Source: Methanoculleus sp. UBA374
Lineage (GTDB): Archaea; Halobacteriota; Methanomicrobia; Methanomicrobiales; Methanoculleaceae
Length of the DNA: 64,000 nucleotides
Direction: 5' to 3'
Assembly: GCA_002508705.1 (NCBI GenBank)
Contig: DAYL01000032.1
Span: 99,746 to 163,745 of the forward strand
In this document: positions 43,510 through 53,036 of the stretch, piece after piece
How positions within the stretch are numbered: the stretch's first letter is position 1
How the letters are laid out: each line of letters begins with the position of its first letter
The notes under the pieces: generated by a model
The model's input: only the letters and a program-made list of their open reading frames with translations
Told to the model about the DNA's origin: nothing
Database searches by the model: none
Program-made: the position numbers and the translations under genes

Positions 43510-44103
43510 ATGAAAAAATGTAAAGGTCAAATTACCGGCCTGCTCTCTCCGCTTCTTGAAAAACGGAGAATGAACGAGATCATGAAACATGTAGCAGGCA
43601 ACATCATCCTTGATTATGGATGTGGTTACGGAAAACTTGCAGCGGCGTTCCCGGGAAAAACATACATTGGAATAGATATAGATAATTCAACCATAAAGTA
43701 TGCTAGGAAACTGTACTCGGACAAGGAGAAGGTACAATTCCATGCTCTTGGTGATTTTAAATTCCAAGATCATAGATATGATTCCATAATTATGGCGGCC
43801 GTGATCGAACATCTAGATGAGCCTGCCCATACGTTGCAAAAACTGAAGAAGAATCTAACGGAGGGGGGGAGGATTATCATCACGACACCCACACCGCTAG
43901 CCAATGAGATCCTTAAATTGGGTTCAAAGTTCGGACTCTTCAGTAAGGAAGGGGTTGAGCAGCACCAAAGCCTGTTGAAGAAGCAGGATTTTGTCAATAT
44001 CTCTCAGAAGACGGGTTTGACATTGAAATATTATGGTCAGTTTGAGATTGGCTTAAATCAAATTGTAGTGTATGAGAATATTACTGAAAACATCAAATTC
44101 TAA
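43510..44103 (+). CDS. Class I SAM-dependent methyltransferase
   Basis: ATG 43510 follows GAGGAG; an earlier in-frame ATG at 43435 lacks a ribosome site. The 197-residue protein has NIILDYGCGYGKLAAAFPG (motif I), YIGIDIDNSTIKYARKL, YDSIIMAAVIEHLDEPAHTL and GGRIIITTPTPLANEIL. It differs from the methyltransferase just upstream, so the two are not a recent duplication. Function in surface-glycan decoration is inferred from position. Confidence 0.85.
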   Translation: MKKCKGQITGLLSPLLEKRRMNEIMKHVAGNIILDYGCGYGKLAAAFPGKTYIGIDIDNSTIKYARKLYSDKEKVQFHALGDFKFQDHRYDSIIMAAVIEHLDEPAHTLQKLKKNLTEGGRIIITTPTPLANEILKLGSKFGLFSKEGVEQHQSLLKKQDFVNISQKTGLTLKYYGQFEIGLNQIVVYENITENIKF

Positions 44104-44563
44104 GAAAAGTCTCGAGCCCCGCTCGACTCACGGCGGGCTTCTGATTCTGGTAAAAGAGGGGAGGAGCGCTACCGAATTGTTCCGGAAGACGCGAGGGCGC
44201 TCATTTCGCCGACCGTCTGGTCCCGGTGACGTGCGAGCGAGTGTAGCGTGAAAGACGAATAGATTCTCACTACTCATCATCCATCACTTTGATTTTAACT
44301 TGCCGGGATGAAAGGATAGAGCGTTTTTTATTTAGCCAGAGGATCGTTTTCATTACGGAGATTTTACTGATGTTCCAGACTCGCAGTCATAATGGTCGTC
44401 GCCGTGAACGTGCTTCTGCCAGAGGAGCAGAGGTTAACGAAAGGAAGAAAATAGACGGCCGCGGGGTGACGAGAGGGAAGCTAAAGGTATTTTATGACTG
44501 AAAAAGAATGATCAAGCAGGAAGGTAGCGCTCAAACAATTGGGAGTGAACAGGAGATATCACC
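44104..44563. other. Intergenic region ahead of the GT-C gene
   Basis: Apart from the hairpin near 44115, only a 70-codon frame at 44289-44501 is seen. It is arginine/lysine-rich (RRRERASARGAEVNERKK), lacks a family and is not called. Confidence 0.4.
44115..44140 (+). terminator. Possible hairpin terminator after the methyltransferases
   Basis: AGCCCCGC and GCGGGCT can pair around TCGACTCACG just downstream of the methyltransferase stop, with one bulged base. There is no long T-run after it, so the role is uncertain. Confidence 0.35.
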
Positions 44564-46321
44564 GTGAGATTCCAGCCGGAATACCTGAATTTAAGAACCA
44601 ACAACGAGATCTACTACCTGATCGGGACCTTCTTCGCCCTTGTAGTGATCAAATCGATCCTCACAATGCCCATGCAAACGCCATGGATTTTTGCTGATGA
44701 GGCCGTGTATGACAATATTGCTCAGAATATCGTGCATGGCGAACTGTTCAGCGATCTCCTGTACTGTCAGACGTATCCGCCGGGATATTCGATACTTCTA
44801 TCGACCGCCTACCTCTTCTCCGGTGATAAAACCGTAATATACCATATCATGCTGATCGTGAACAGCGTCCTCACCTCTTCGGTAATCTTCCCATCATATT
44901 ACATCCTCAAAAAATACATCACGCAACAACAGGCCCTGCTTGGATCGCTGCTCATAGCGGTACTCCCTGCAGTAACGCTTTACACCTTCGTACTTATGAG
45001 TGAGAACCTCTTCATCCCGTTGACACTCTTCTCTATCTGGTTCCTGCATGAAGCCTTCGAACATAATTCGATAGGGTGGGGTTTTCTTGCAGGAATATCT
45101 ATTTTCTATCTATATTTTACCAGGGAGACCGGCCTGGTCTTCTGCATTGCCTTGTTCGCGGCACTGGCGTTCTTCATCATCGGTATGGAGCGTGGAGAGA
45201 GACTCAAGGCGGTGAAGGATAAGACGGTGCTGCTCGGTTCTTTTGTGGTGCCGTTCCTCCTCTGGGGCATCTATAAGAGGGCTGTCGCAACCGGGCCATC
45301 CCTTTATAGCACGGGAGCTTATGTCAGCACACTTGTCGAAGCCATCTCGGATATCGAACTGTTCGTGACCATCTCCACCCTCGTGCTGCACGAGATCGAG
45401 TACCTGGCATTGTCCGGGTATATCTTCGTGTTTGTGATCGCGCTGGCCTTCATCGCTGGAGCCCTTAAACGTAGCATCCCGGGCCCCGGTGTCCATCTCC
45501 GGCAGTTCTGTCCGGAGAAGGCTCCGGCCTTGCGGGCGGTCATCGTGTATTGCCTGACCTTCAGTGCCGGGCTGCTGGTGATCACGGTTACGCATATGCA
45601 GATGATCTATACCACAGGCGACCAGTATTACGCCATCTTCGGGCGCTACCTGGACCCGGTCGTTCCGGTCCTATTTTTGTTCGGGATACTTGCCACCGGA
45701 TATCTGCGTGCAAGCGGCTCTTCATTGTCGCACGAGAACCGGAAGGCAGGGAAGCTCTTTCTGGTTCCCGGTCTCGTGCTGGTATCGATCATGGCGGTTT
45801 CGCTGCCGCACACCTACTACAAGTTCCCGAATATGTTCGGGATCAACTACCTTCCCTATCTTCAGGAGTATGTGCCTTTTGCCGGCATCATGCTCCTCCT
45901 TGCGGTTGTCTGCGTCGTCGTACCATCCGCACTGCTGAACCACCCTCACGGTTTCCTCACCGTTATCGGGCTGTTCATCATCGGATCGGTCCTGTTGACC
46001 GTTCCCACGTACAGCGCAGAGGTAGCATTCTCCGACCACATAGAGAACGTGAACCAGATCGGACGCTACCTGCAGGAGCACGCGTCCCCGGGGAGTACCG
46101 TGATGGTGGACCCCGTGGCGTTCGACCGGGGGTGGTACCCCGTCGGGTGGTTCTCCACGACCTTCTGGTCTCCGGGAGAGTTAACCGTACTGCCGATCGA
46201 GGAGAGCTTTTTAGCGGAATCCGATTACCTTGTCTCAAACAGTTCCCTGGACTACCCTGTTGCGAGCCGGTCCCGCGACGGGTATACTCTCTACGCCACC
46301 GGCCGAGTGACCGGAACCTGA
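44564..46321 (+). CDS. GT-C type membrane glycosyltransferase
   Basis: The 585-residue protein starts with GTG behind CAGGAG. It has about 11-12 hydrophobic segments. The first outside loop carries PWIFADEAVYDNIAQNIVHGELF, the DE-type catalytic motif of GT-C enzymes (PMT/ArnT-like), and YCQTYPPGYSILLS resembles the ArnT YPPL-type motif. The C-terminal part is extracytoplasmic (QIGRYLQEHASPGSTVMVDP). It would use a lipid-linked sugar donor at the outer membrane face. Confidence 0.85.
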   Translation: MRFQPEYLNLRTNNEIYYLIGTFFALVVIKSILTMPMQTPWIFADEAVYDNIAQNIVHGELFSDLLYCQTYPPGYSILLSTAYLFSGDKTVIYHIMLIVNSVLTSSVIFPSYYILKKYITQQQALLGSLLIAVLPAVTLYTFVLMSENLFIPLTLFSIWFLHEAFEHNSIGWGFLAGISIFYLYFTRETGLVFCIALFAALAFFIIGMERGERLKAVKDKTVLLGSFVVPFLLWGIYKRAVATGPSLYSTGAYVSTLVEAISDIELFVTISTLVLHEIEYLALSGYIFVFVIALAFIAGALKRSIPGPGVHLRQFCPEKAPALRAVIVYCLTFSAGLLVITVTHMQMIYTTGDQYYAIFGRYLDPVVPVLFLFGILATGYLRASGSSLSHENRKAGKLFLVPGLVLVSIMAVSLPHTYYKFPNMFGINYLPYLQEYVPFAGIMLLLAVVCVVVPSALLNHPHGFLTVIGLFIIGSVLLTVPTYSAEVAFSDHIENVNQIGRYLQEHASPGSTVMVDPVAFDRGWYPVGWFSTTFWSPGELTVLPIEESFLAESDYLVSNSSLDYPVASRSRDGYTLYATGRVTGT

Positions 46322-46757
46322 AGGAGAGAGCAGAAACCGTCGGGCAATTTTCCTGCCGGGCCGGACTTTTTCGTGAAGACAGAGGCCTCGCTGTCATCGC
46401 TTACGTTCGGATGCCGTTCGCCATCGCAACAACAGAGTCGCCGCAAAAAAACTCCTGTAAGGCCCGGGGGTTCCCCGGCGAACCATCGACAATCCGTTTC
46501 ACATCCTGGTTCGCCCCGTAAACCGAACTCAAGGCAGGGCGCAATCCGGTGGAAACCCGTTCCAGGGGATGGACCGACCAGGACCCTGTCTCCCCTATAA
46601 CGTTCACCGGCAACGAGGAAGATTTAGGCACATGAGACTTTCCCGGGAGGGACGATGCCGCCGCTACCGGGTTTCATCGCGAAGGACGAAACCGCATATT
46701 CTCGCCCGCGAACAGGAATAGGACAACGAATCCAGGGGTGTCGTCGTTAAAAAGAAG
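46322..46757. other. Convergent intergenic region
   Basis: Overlapping short frames on both strands show no family and no ribosome site. I see no gene here; the terminator hairpins of the leftward S-layer-like gene lie at its right end. Confidence 0.45.
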
Positions 46758-46813
46758 ATCCCCGGGAGAGATGCTCCCCGGGGGATTTGGGGTTCTTCCT
46801 TCCCGTGGGAAGG
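46758..46813 (-). terminator. Double-hairpin terminator of the S-layer-like gene
   Basis: Reading leftward from the stop at 46850, a perfect hairpin CCTTCCC-AC-GGGAAGG (46798-46813) is followed by a GC stem ATCCCCCGGGGAG with CTCCCGGGGAT (46758-46786), then CTTCTTTTTAACG. The T-run after the second stem supports termination. Confidence 0.65.
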
Positions 46814-46849
46814 GGGTGATTACTTCTCTCCTCTACACCCCTGAGGTGT

Positions 46850-49800
46850 TCACGGTTCCTCCGTCGGTTCCACTGTCGGTTCCACTGTCGGTTCTGCCGT
46901 GGGTTCCGTCACGGTGACGTTCGCCTCAACTTCCGGATCGTAGTCGCCCTCAGCGCCGGTCAACCCAACCAGTACAGTGGACAACACCGTGGACCCCGTA
47001 ACCGTCACCGGTACCCCACACACCTTATCCGAGCCCTCGAATAGACGCAATTCGGTTCCTGTGACTTCTGTGGCGGAGAAATTGAGTGCGTCTCCCGTCG
47101 AATCGAAGACAAGGATCTTGCTGCTATCCTTATAAGTCAGGGAACCATCGTTTGCAGGTACAAACGTGAGCCGGCCGTACTGGTCTGTCGCCCAGATGTA
47201 GACAGACTCATTCTCCGTAATGTCAAGAGAGATGCTGTCGAGCCGGGTCTTACCTGCCCAATCTTCAGCAACGTAATAATCGGAGGTGGCAGTCGGATCT
47301 TCCGCGCTTATGCTGATGCTAAGCGTGTCGCTCACAACCGCGTCACCACCAGTCGGTGCGGTTACCTCGACGGTAAAGGGACCGAGATTCCCTGCGGAAC
47401 TCGAAGCGTCAATGGTGACGATACCAGGGTTACCGTTTTTCTCAACCGTAACAATGCACTCAGACTGATTACCAGTGATTTCCCATATCAAATCGCTCCA
47501 GTCATACCCAACCTCGTTACCATCGGCACCATATGCTATTACATCAAGCGCGATCGTATTGTCGCTCGCGCCGAGGATAACCCATGCCGGCTTGTCGCCT
47601 GTCAGGTCTGCTCTGTAAGACTCGTTACCGCTCGGTGTTACATTTGCTGCCTGGCCCTGGATCTTGATACGGTCGATTACATTGCCAACAGTCAACGCAA
47701 AGTCGGTATTCGCAGTCGCAGTACCGGAGTTGACGGAGATCGTGGCCGTGCACGAGGCATTAGCCTGTAATGTGAAGGTCAGGTTTGAGCCGTCGGCGGC
47801 TATATCACCCATAGTGACATTGACGGTGGACGGGTCGGAGTTCACACTCACAGTCATACTGGAAATGTTGACAAGCGCATCGTACTGGTCGTATCCGCAT
47901 ACGGTGATGTCAGAAGTCTGTGCTCCCCTGGTAACGCTGGCGCTGGCCGGGGAGAGCGTGATGCTCGTCAGTTCTCTCGCCGGGTTGAGAACAAACGCCT
48001 TTTCGGCTAATGTCTCACCGCCCTTGACGATCTTGAGCGTGTAGTCTCCCGGGTCCGCAACGGTGCTGTTCAGCTGGATCGCCGCTATAACGTCGGTGCC
48101 TGAAGCACTGGTGTACTGCCCATACCCTTCCTTAGTCGCATCGGCTTTTGCCCAATCGACCGCGAAGTTGCCTGTCACATCGCCTGTGGTGTTGTAGACT
48201 TTAACCATGTCCGTTCCCGTAGTGGCTTCCAGGGACATCGTGTTGCCGTACTGGTCGATGAACTCTACCGGCATGTAAGCCACGGCATCTTCTTTAGCCC
48301 ACTCATTGTGTTCGCTGACTAGGTCTCCCAGGGTGGCGTAGGTAATCGTTCCCGCAGGCTTCACCGTGAACGACACCGGGAGATTGGCACCCTCGCTCTC
48401 AACAATGCGGATTTCGGCCTTACCTTCGGCAACACCCGCGATATTGAGTGCGATAACATTGTTGACACCATCGGTGACGTTTCCAACGTTAATCCGCGCG
48501 TTGGACGTAGATACCTCTACCTTGCCCTCCGGGACCAGGAGCTCTTCCCCATGCATATTCCGGAAGGTAAGGTTCTTCGTGATCGTAGATCCGACAGTTA
48601 CCTCGTTCTCCCCGATCTCTTCAAGTTCAATCGAGGTGACGGTGGTGTTAAGAGTGGTGTTCACGGTCACTGCAAGCGCTGAGACGGCATTCGCATAGTT
48701 TTCGCCGACATAGGCAATAAATGTGTAATTGCCTGCGACATACGTCTTGACGGTGACATAGATGCCGTCGTCAAGTGTAGCACCTTCAGGTCCGGCTTTG
48801 AGCCAGATGTCGTCCGATGTAGCCCCTTCAGGCCAGGCGGTCACATTGAACTTCAGATCGCCCTCGTTAAATGCTGCGCCCTTGTTCGCGGTAACCCTAT
48901 CGGAGACGAACGGTTCCAAATTGGTGCCTGTAACGTTCGTTGAACCATTAAATGTAACATTGATGCTGGTCAACTCAGCAGCGCCGACAATCAGGGGCAG
49001 AGACTGCTGCAGATTCAGATTATCGCCGTATGCTGCCGTTATCTCGTAGGTGCCGGGCTCGTCAAGCGTAAGATTCAGGGTGTCGCTACCATCTATGGGG
49101 TAACCGCTGATGGAAGCCTTGTTTCTATCGACCATCCACCTGATATCATCAGCGCCGACCTTCATCGTGGTGTTGAACTGGTCCGTCACCCGGACGGTGA
49201 AGTTTGCGGTATCCTGTGCCGGCATCGAAGTCTTATCGGCGGTCAGTTCGAGTGCGGCAGCAACCCGCGTCTCTTTCGCCCCGACGGTATACTCAAGGTC
49301 GGTGTCAAGGACTGTTCCGTCCTTCTTGATCGTGACGTTCAGATTATAACCCTCGTTGAGGGGCAGATCTGGCCTGAGGGTAACGTTGTTGTAACCGACA
49401 GTATACGTGTATTCGCTATCCATCAGCGGACGGAGTTCCACGGTCCCGACCGCGACCGTTGCAGTTGTCTTCGCCATGGTGGTTGCATTGACTGCAATCG
49501 GGTCGCCATACTGGTCAAGCGCCTTGAACTCAATGACGGTTCGCTGCCCCGCCGGGACCGCTGGGACCCCCGTGGTCACCTTCACGATTTTTGTGAGGGT
49601 CGGGTCGGCAATCCTTGCCATGAAGGAAACTTCAGCAAAGGCCGCCCAGTCGGCAGATAAGTCGTAGGTCCGTGCATCCTCAAGAGTAAGACCTTCGTCA
49701 AGGGCAAACGCCGTCGTCAGTCCATCGAGACTTCCCGCGACATAGGTCGCATTCAGGGTGGCCGCAGCCGCGCTGAGATTGATGACCTTCTCTTCGAGGT

Positions 49801-50890
49801 CGGCTTCTTTGATCCCGGTGCCTTCCGCGAACGTCACGTTGATGTGCGTAGCATTGACCGCCGTAACATTGGCGACGATAAACGGCGCTTCTCCTACGGT
49901 GACGTTCACCCTGGCCGTCAGATTACCGGGGTTGGTGATGCCGATCGGGATGGTGAGGTTGCCTTCAAGTGTCTGGGTGCCCACCTCTGTTGCGCTGTAG
50001 ACGCCTTCGGCCGCGGTCCAGTCGATTCCGACCTCCTCGACCTCACTGTTGCTCAGAGTAACGTTAACCCGGGCGGGGAGACCGATCTTGTCGAACGTCG
50101 TGTTAAAGGCAACAGATATGTCGGCGATCTCGTCAACTGCCGTAACGCTGGGCACTACGGGCGCGCCTGTAACCGGCACGAACACCGGTGTGTCACCCTT
50201 CGCAGTAAGCCCCCAGCAGAACGCGGGCGAACCCTTGATGAACCACTTGAGGTTGCTCCCGACTTCGCGGACAACGCCGGGCTCACCGTTTAAGACGACG
50301 GGTATGTCACCCTTCAGCCCCCAGTAGAACCGCTCAGTCGAACCGTCAGGGTTCTTGATGAACCACTCGAGGTTGCCTTTGAGGCCGCCTTCTTTGACTT
50401 CGCGGACAACGCCAGCCTGACCATTTAAGACGACGGGTGTGTCACCCTTCGCAGTAAGCCCCCAGCAGAACGCGGGCGAACCCTTGATGAACCACTTGAG
50501 GTTGCTCCCGACTTCGCGGACAACGCCGGCCTGACCGTTTAAGACGACGGGCGTGTCACCCTTCAGCCCCCAGTAGAACCGCTCAGTCGAACCGTCGGAC
50601 TTCTTGATGATCCACTGGAGGTTGCCTTTGAGGCCGCCTTCTTTGACTTCGCGGACAACGCCAGCCTGACCGTTTAAGACGACGGGCGTGTCACCCGTCA
50701 CCCCCCAGTTGAATTGGTCAACGGGTCTCGATTCACCGGGAATCCCGATGATCCATTCGATCTCTCCGTTCACGTCGCGGCAAACGACGGACTGGCCCTC
50801 TTCGATTTGTGCCGCCACTGCAGGCACAACAACGAGAAAAGCCAGTACCAGGGTTGCCAGGGTGAACTTATTCACGTTACGCTTCATCAT
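46850..50890 (-). CDS. Large secreted repeat protein, S-layer or surface-glycoprotein-like
   Basis: The start 50890 (ATG ATG AAG) has AGGTGA five bases ahead; the frame opens earlier at 50911. The 1346-residue product has a signal peptide (NKFTLATLVLAFLVVVPAVAA). Residues about 22-245 are five tandem units around GDTPVVLNGQAGVVREV, alternating two types with an 83-residue double period. The rest is a row of Ig-like beta domains with DQYG motifs and dozens of N-X-S/T sequons. The end is a proline/threonine/glutamate tail (TVEPTVEPTEEP). No membrane anchor or PGF-CTERM follows. It probably coats the cell and is glycosylated by the surrounding genes. Confidence 0.75.
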   Translation of the reverse strand: MMKRNVNKFTLATLVLAFLVVVPAVAAQIEEGQSVVCRDVNGEIEWIIGIPGESRPVDQFNWGVTGDTPVVLNGQAGVVREVKEGGLKGNLQWIIKKSDGSTERFYWGLKGDTPVVLNGQAGVVREVGSNLKWFIKGSPAFCWGLTAKGDTPVVLNGQAGVVREVKEGGLKGNLEWFIKNPDGSTERFYWGLKGDIPVVLNGEPGVVREVGSNLKWFIKGSPAFCWGLTAKGDTPVFVPVTGAPVVPSVTAVDEIADISVAFNTTFDKIGLPARVNVTLSNSEVEEVGIDWTAAEGVYSATEVGTQTLEGNLTIPIGITNPGNLTARVNVTVGEAPFIVANVTAVNATHINVTFAEGTGIKEADLEEKVINLSAAAATLNATYVAGSLDGLTTAFALDEGLTLEDARTYDLSADWAAFAEVSFMARIADPTLTKIVKVTTGVPAVPAGQRTVIEFKALDQYGDPIAVNATTMAKTTATVAVGTVELRPLMDSEYTYTVGYNNVTLRPDLPLNEGYNLNVTIKKDGTVLDTDLEYTVGAKETRVAAALELTADKTSMPAQDTANFTVRVTDQFNTTMKVGADDIRWMVDRNKASISGYPIDGSDTLNLTLDEPGTYEITAAYGDNLNLQQSLPLIVGAAELTSINVTFNGSTNVTGTNLEPFVSDRVTANKGAAFNEGDLKFNVTAWPEGATSDDIWLKAGPEGATLDDGIYVTVKTYVAGNYTFIAYVGENYANAVSALAVTVNTTLNTTVTSIELEEIGENEVTVGSTITKNLTFRNMHGEELLVPEGKVEVSTSNARINVGNVTDGVNNVIALNIAGVAEGKAEIRIVESEGANLPVSFTVKPAGTITYATLGDLVSEHNEWAKEDAVAYMPVEFIDQYGNTMSLEATTGTDMVKVYNTTGDVTGNFAVDWAKADATKEGYGQYTSASGTDVIAAIQLNSTVADPGDYTLKIVKGGETLAEKAFVLNPARELTSITLSPASASVTRGAQTSDITVCGYDQYDALVNISSMTVSVNSDPSTVNVTMGDIAADGSNLTFTLQANASCTATISVNSGTATANTDFALTVGNVIDRIKIQGQAANVTPSGNESYRADLTGDKPAWVILGASDNTIALDVIAYGADGNEVGYDWSDLIWEITGNQSECIVTVEKNGNPGIVTIDASSSAGNLGPFTVEVTAPTGGDAVVSDTLSISISAEDPTATSDYYVAEDWAGKTRLDSISLDITENESVYIWATDQYGRLTFVPANDGSLTYKDSSKILVFDSTGDALNFSATEVTGTELRLFEGSDKVCGVPVTVTGSTVLSTVLVGLTGAEGDYDPEVEANVTVTEPTAEPTVEPTVEPTEEP
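50203..50700 (-). repeat. Alternating tandem repeats inside the surface-protein gene
   Basis: The stretch coding for the N-terminal units repeats almost exactly with a period of 249 bases. For example, the block CCCCAGCAGAACGCGGGCGA occurs near 50210 and again near 50459. Near identity at base level points to recent amplification or gene conversion. Confidence 0.8.
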
Positions 50891-51109
50891 CCATTTCACC
50901 TGAATACTCACTAAATCCCTTTTGCATCTCCATCATTCAGCAATGCGCGGCCCCCCCTCACCGGAACTCCCTCCTGTCGAGATGTAGTTGTATAGAGCGA
51001 GTACACACCGGTCTGGCCCCCCAGTGAGAGGTTGCGCAAGTATTGTCTATGCATTACCCAATTATAAATCATTCTATACCTTACAGCACTATAAAGATCT
51101 GTTTTAACC

Positions 51110-51380
51110 ATAGATCCAATAAAAAACCGTATAATTCAAATTTAAATGCGTTTTATTTCTCAAATTGATTGGACGATCCAGAGATCATATAATGATCAAC
51201 AGATCTTTCTGAAAGATCATAACATAAAAATAGGATCTCAAGATGATCAGAATTAATATAAAACACCGAATAATGGTTAAAACATCATTCTGATGTTTTT
51301 AATTGATTATTTAATCAATAAACGCTTAAAAAAACTCAAATATAAAAATAGACCCTTATTATTACCCAAATACTCCAATA
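51110..51380. promoter_or_regulatory. AT-rich island with GATC repeats and three palindromes
   Basis: GATC occurs at least eight times in about 90 bases (51175-51260). Palindromes are GATCTTTC-T-GAAAGATC (51203-51219), AAAACATCA-TTC-TGATGTTTT and TTGATT-ATTT-AATCAA just after. The island lies 220-490 bases upstream of the surface-protein start and could bind regulators or a chromatin protein, or serve as a strong upstream promoter element. Confidence 0.5.
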
Positions 51381-51694
51381 TTTCGGCACATGCCGGATAA
51401 AAAAATAAGAAATTGCCCGGACTGAAAATACAGGGTTATTCTAAAATCTTCTAACATGAGTGGAACACCCAATCGTACCCGGCGACGCTCATGCACCTGC
51501 CACCCTGCCGCCGGGTGCACCTCCCCGGCCCCCACTCGAAATTCTTCGAGTTTCTCAAACTCCTGCCGGACCGGCAATCGCTCCCCGCGAGGCGATACGC
51601 GCCGGGCCGGAGGGCAGGAGCATGGGAAAATGCGAAGAGTTTGCGAGTGCAACGGATAGAAAGCCCGGAACAGGAGCACCGCCGGGTGAGACGC

Positions 51695-51740
51695 GCGAGG
51701 GTTCGCTAGAACCGGAACGGAAGCACCGCAAGGTGCTTCT
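51695..51740. repeat. Two-hairpin dispersed repeat, copy 2
   Basis: GGTTC-GCTA-GAACC (51700-51713) is followed by AAGCACC-GCAA-GGTGCTT (51721-51738), a perfect stem with a GNRA-type loop. It matches copy 1 at 39550-39595 in order, spacing and flanking bases. Confidence 0.6.
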
Positions 51741-51855
51741 CAGGGTAAAAGTCGTTTCCACGTTCCGACCTCCTCTACGGCTCAAGGGTCGAACTATTGT
51801 ACACGAGTATTCCGAGTAAGGTGTAACGGAAGTTCGTAGCCCATCGGAGGTGATC

Positions 51856-53034
51856 TCATCGAGATCCGTCTGCAGAGAGATCCTGAAACCTTCTTAGCAG
51901 TGAGAGGAACTTCTGCTCGATGCGATCCCATTGATAATTGCTTTCAACATACCTCTTCCCGTTTTCGCCCAGACGAACCCGGGTCCGATCGTTTTCAAGC
52001 AGATATCGGGTGCATTCTTTGAATTCGTCGTAATCCTGATACCACAAACCGGCATTACTCCTAACACAATGGCCCTTCAGTACACTGCACTCCCCGTTTA
52101 CCAGGACAGGCGTCCCGCACCCCATTGCCTCAAGTGTAACCAGCGAGAGACTTTCGTACGGCGAAGGCATGATCAGGAATCTCGCACCGTGTAGAAGTGA
52201 AGCCTTCTCTTCTTCAGAAACAAACCCTAAATAGACAATCTTCTTGTGTCTGGGAACTCCAATCGCATCCTGGCCCGCAAGTACGAGATAAGGCACCGAT
52301 CCCATTTCATTTGCCATTCGCCGGTAGAATTCAAACAGCGTGTAGCACCCTTTGGAACCCTCGATCCTTCCAAGATAGAGGATATATTCGGATGGCACCT
52401 TCACCGGCCGAAGGGCCCCGGGGGTCTCAATACCGGACCCGACGACATCCACAATTTTCCCGGTTTCATCAAAGCGCACCCTCTGCCGTATGAGGGTGCG
52501 CTCTTCGGGAGTACTGTAAACTACTCCCGCAGCATGGGAAAAGATCTCTTTGGTGGTTGCGAGATCCAGTGCAGGGTCATCCTCTGCAAACGGCACAATT
52601 ATTGCTTTTTTCCCGACGCCGATTACGCCGTGATAACTCTGGTAATATCGAAATGTAAAGAAAATGACACAGTCGAATTCGTCTGCGTTTTTTTTGAGGT
52701 ATGTAATGAGACCGGGACAAACCGGACCATTTTCCTCGATCCAGCGGAGTTCGTCGTCTCTAGAATGAGCATGGTAAAAAACTCGCTCTTGAAGTTGCAA
52801 AATTTTCGCCGGAGTTCTTATTGCAGTGTTCCTAAACCGCCTAACCGGAATTCCATTGACGATTTCGGTCCCTTCAGGGTACTCGTTCTCCCAGGTATGG
52901 TAACTTTTCGCGCAGGTAGTCAGAACCTCGATATCATGATAGCGTATCAGGTGCTCTGCAAAAAGCCGGGTTAAGTACTCCGCCCCCCCGACGATGTCCG
53001 CTCCGTACCGTTGAACGACAAAAGCAATCTTCAT
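51856..53034 (-). CDS. GT4-family glycosyltransferase
   Basis: The 392-residue protein starts MKIAFVVQRYGADIVGGAEYLTRLFAEHL, a GT-B N-domain with the GGAE glycine loop. The C-domain has YILYLGRIEGSKGCYTLFEFYRR, IVYLGFVSEEEKASLLHGARFLIMPSPYESLSLVTLEAMGCGTPVLVN, including the EX7E motif. It transfers a sugar from an activated donor on the cytoplasmic side. It follows the double glycosyltransferase gene by two bases and ends the leftward operon. Its GC content is lower than that of the early operon genes. Confidence 0.92.
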   Translation of the reverse strand: MKIAFVVQRYGADIVGGAEYLTRLFAEHLIRYHDIEVLTTCAKSYHTWENEYPEGTEIVNGIPVRRFRNTAIRTPAKILQLQERVFYHAHSRDDELRWIEENGPVCPGLITYLKKNADEFDCVIFFTFRYYQSYHGVIGVGKKAIIVPFAEDDPALDLATTKEIFSHAAGVVYSTPEERTLIRQRVRFDETGKIVDVVGSGIETPGALRPVKVPSEYILYLGRIEGSKGCYTLFEFYRRMANEMGSVPYLVLAGQDAIGVPRHKKIVYLGFVSEEEKASLLHGARFLIMPSPYESLSLVTLEAMGCGTPVLVNGECSVLKGHCVRSNAGLWYQDYDEFKECTRYLLENDRTRVRLGENGKRYVESNYQWDRIEQKFLSLLRRFQDLSADGSR

Positions 53035-53036
53035 AC

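Larger units (their letters stand above)
50891..51855. other. Long non-coding region upstream of the surface-protein gene
   Basis: About 965 bases without a supported gene. From the left it holds a probable 5' leader (50891-51110) with TATA-like TTTATAATT and TTTATAGTG on the minus strand near 51062 and 51090, then an AT-rich island with palindromes (51110-51380), then a GC-rich part with a dispersed two-hairpin repeat. Frames at 51362-51819 show no family. Confidence 0.5.

Noticed and set aside
50203-50700. Tandem repeats considered as a CRISPR array
   Set aside because: Repeats are long, in frame and coding, with no short direct repeats and unique spacers; no cas genes are present.
51110-51380. 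AT-rich island considered as a replication origin
   Set aside because: No ORB-like repeats recognised and no cdc6/orc1 gene in the window.
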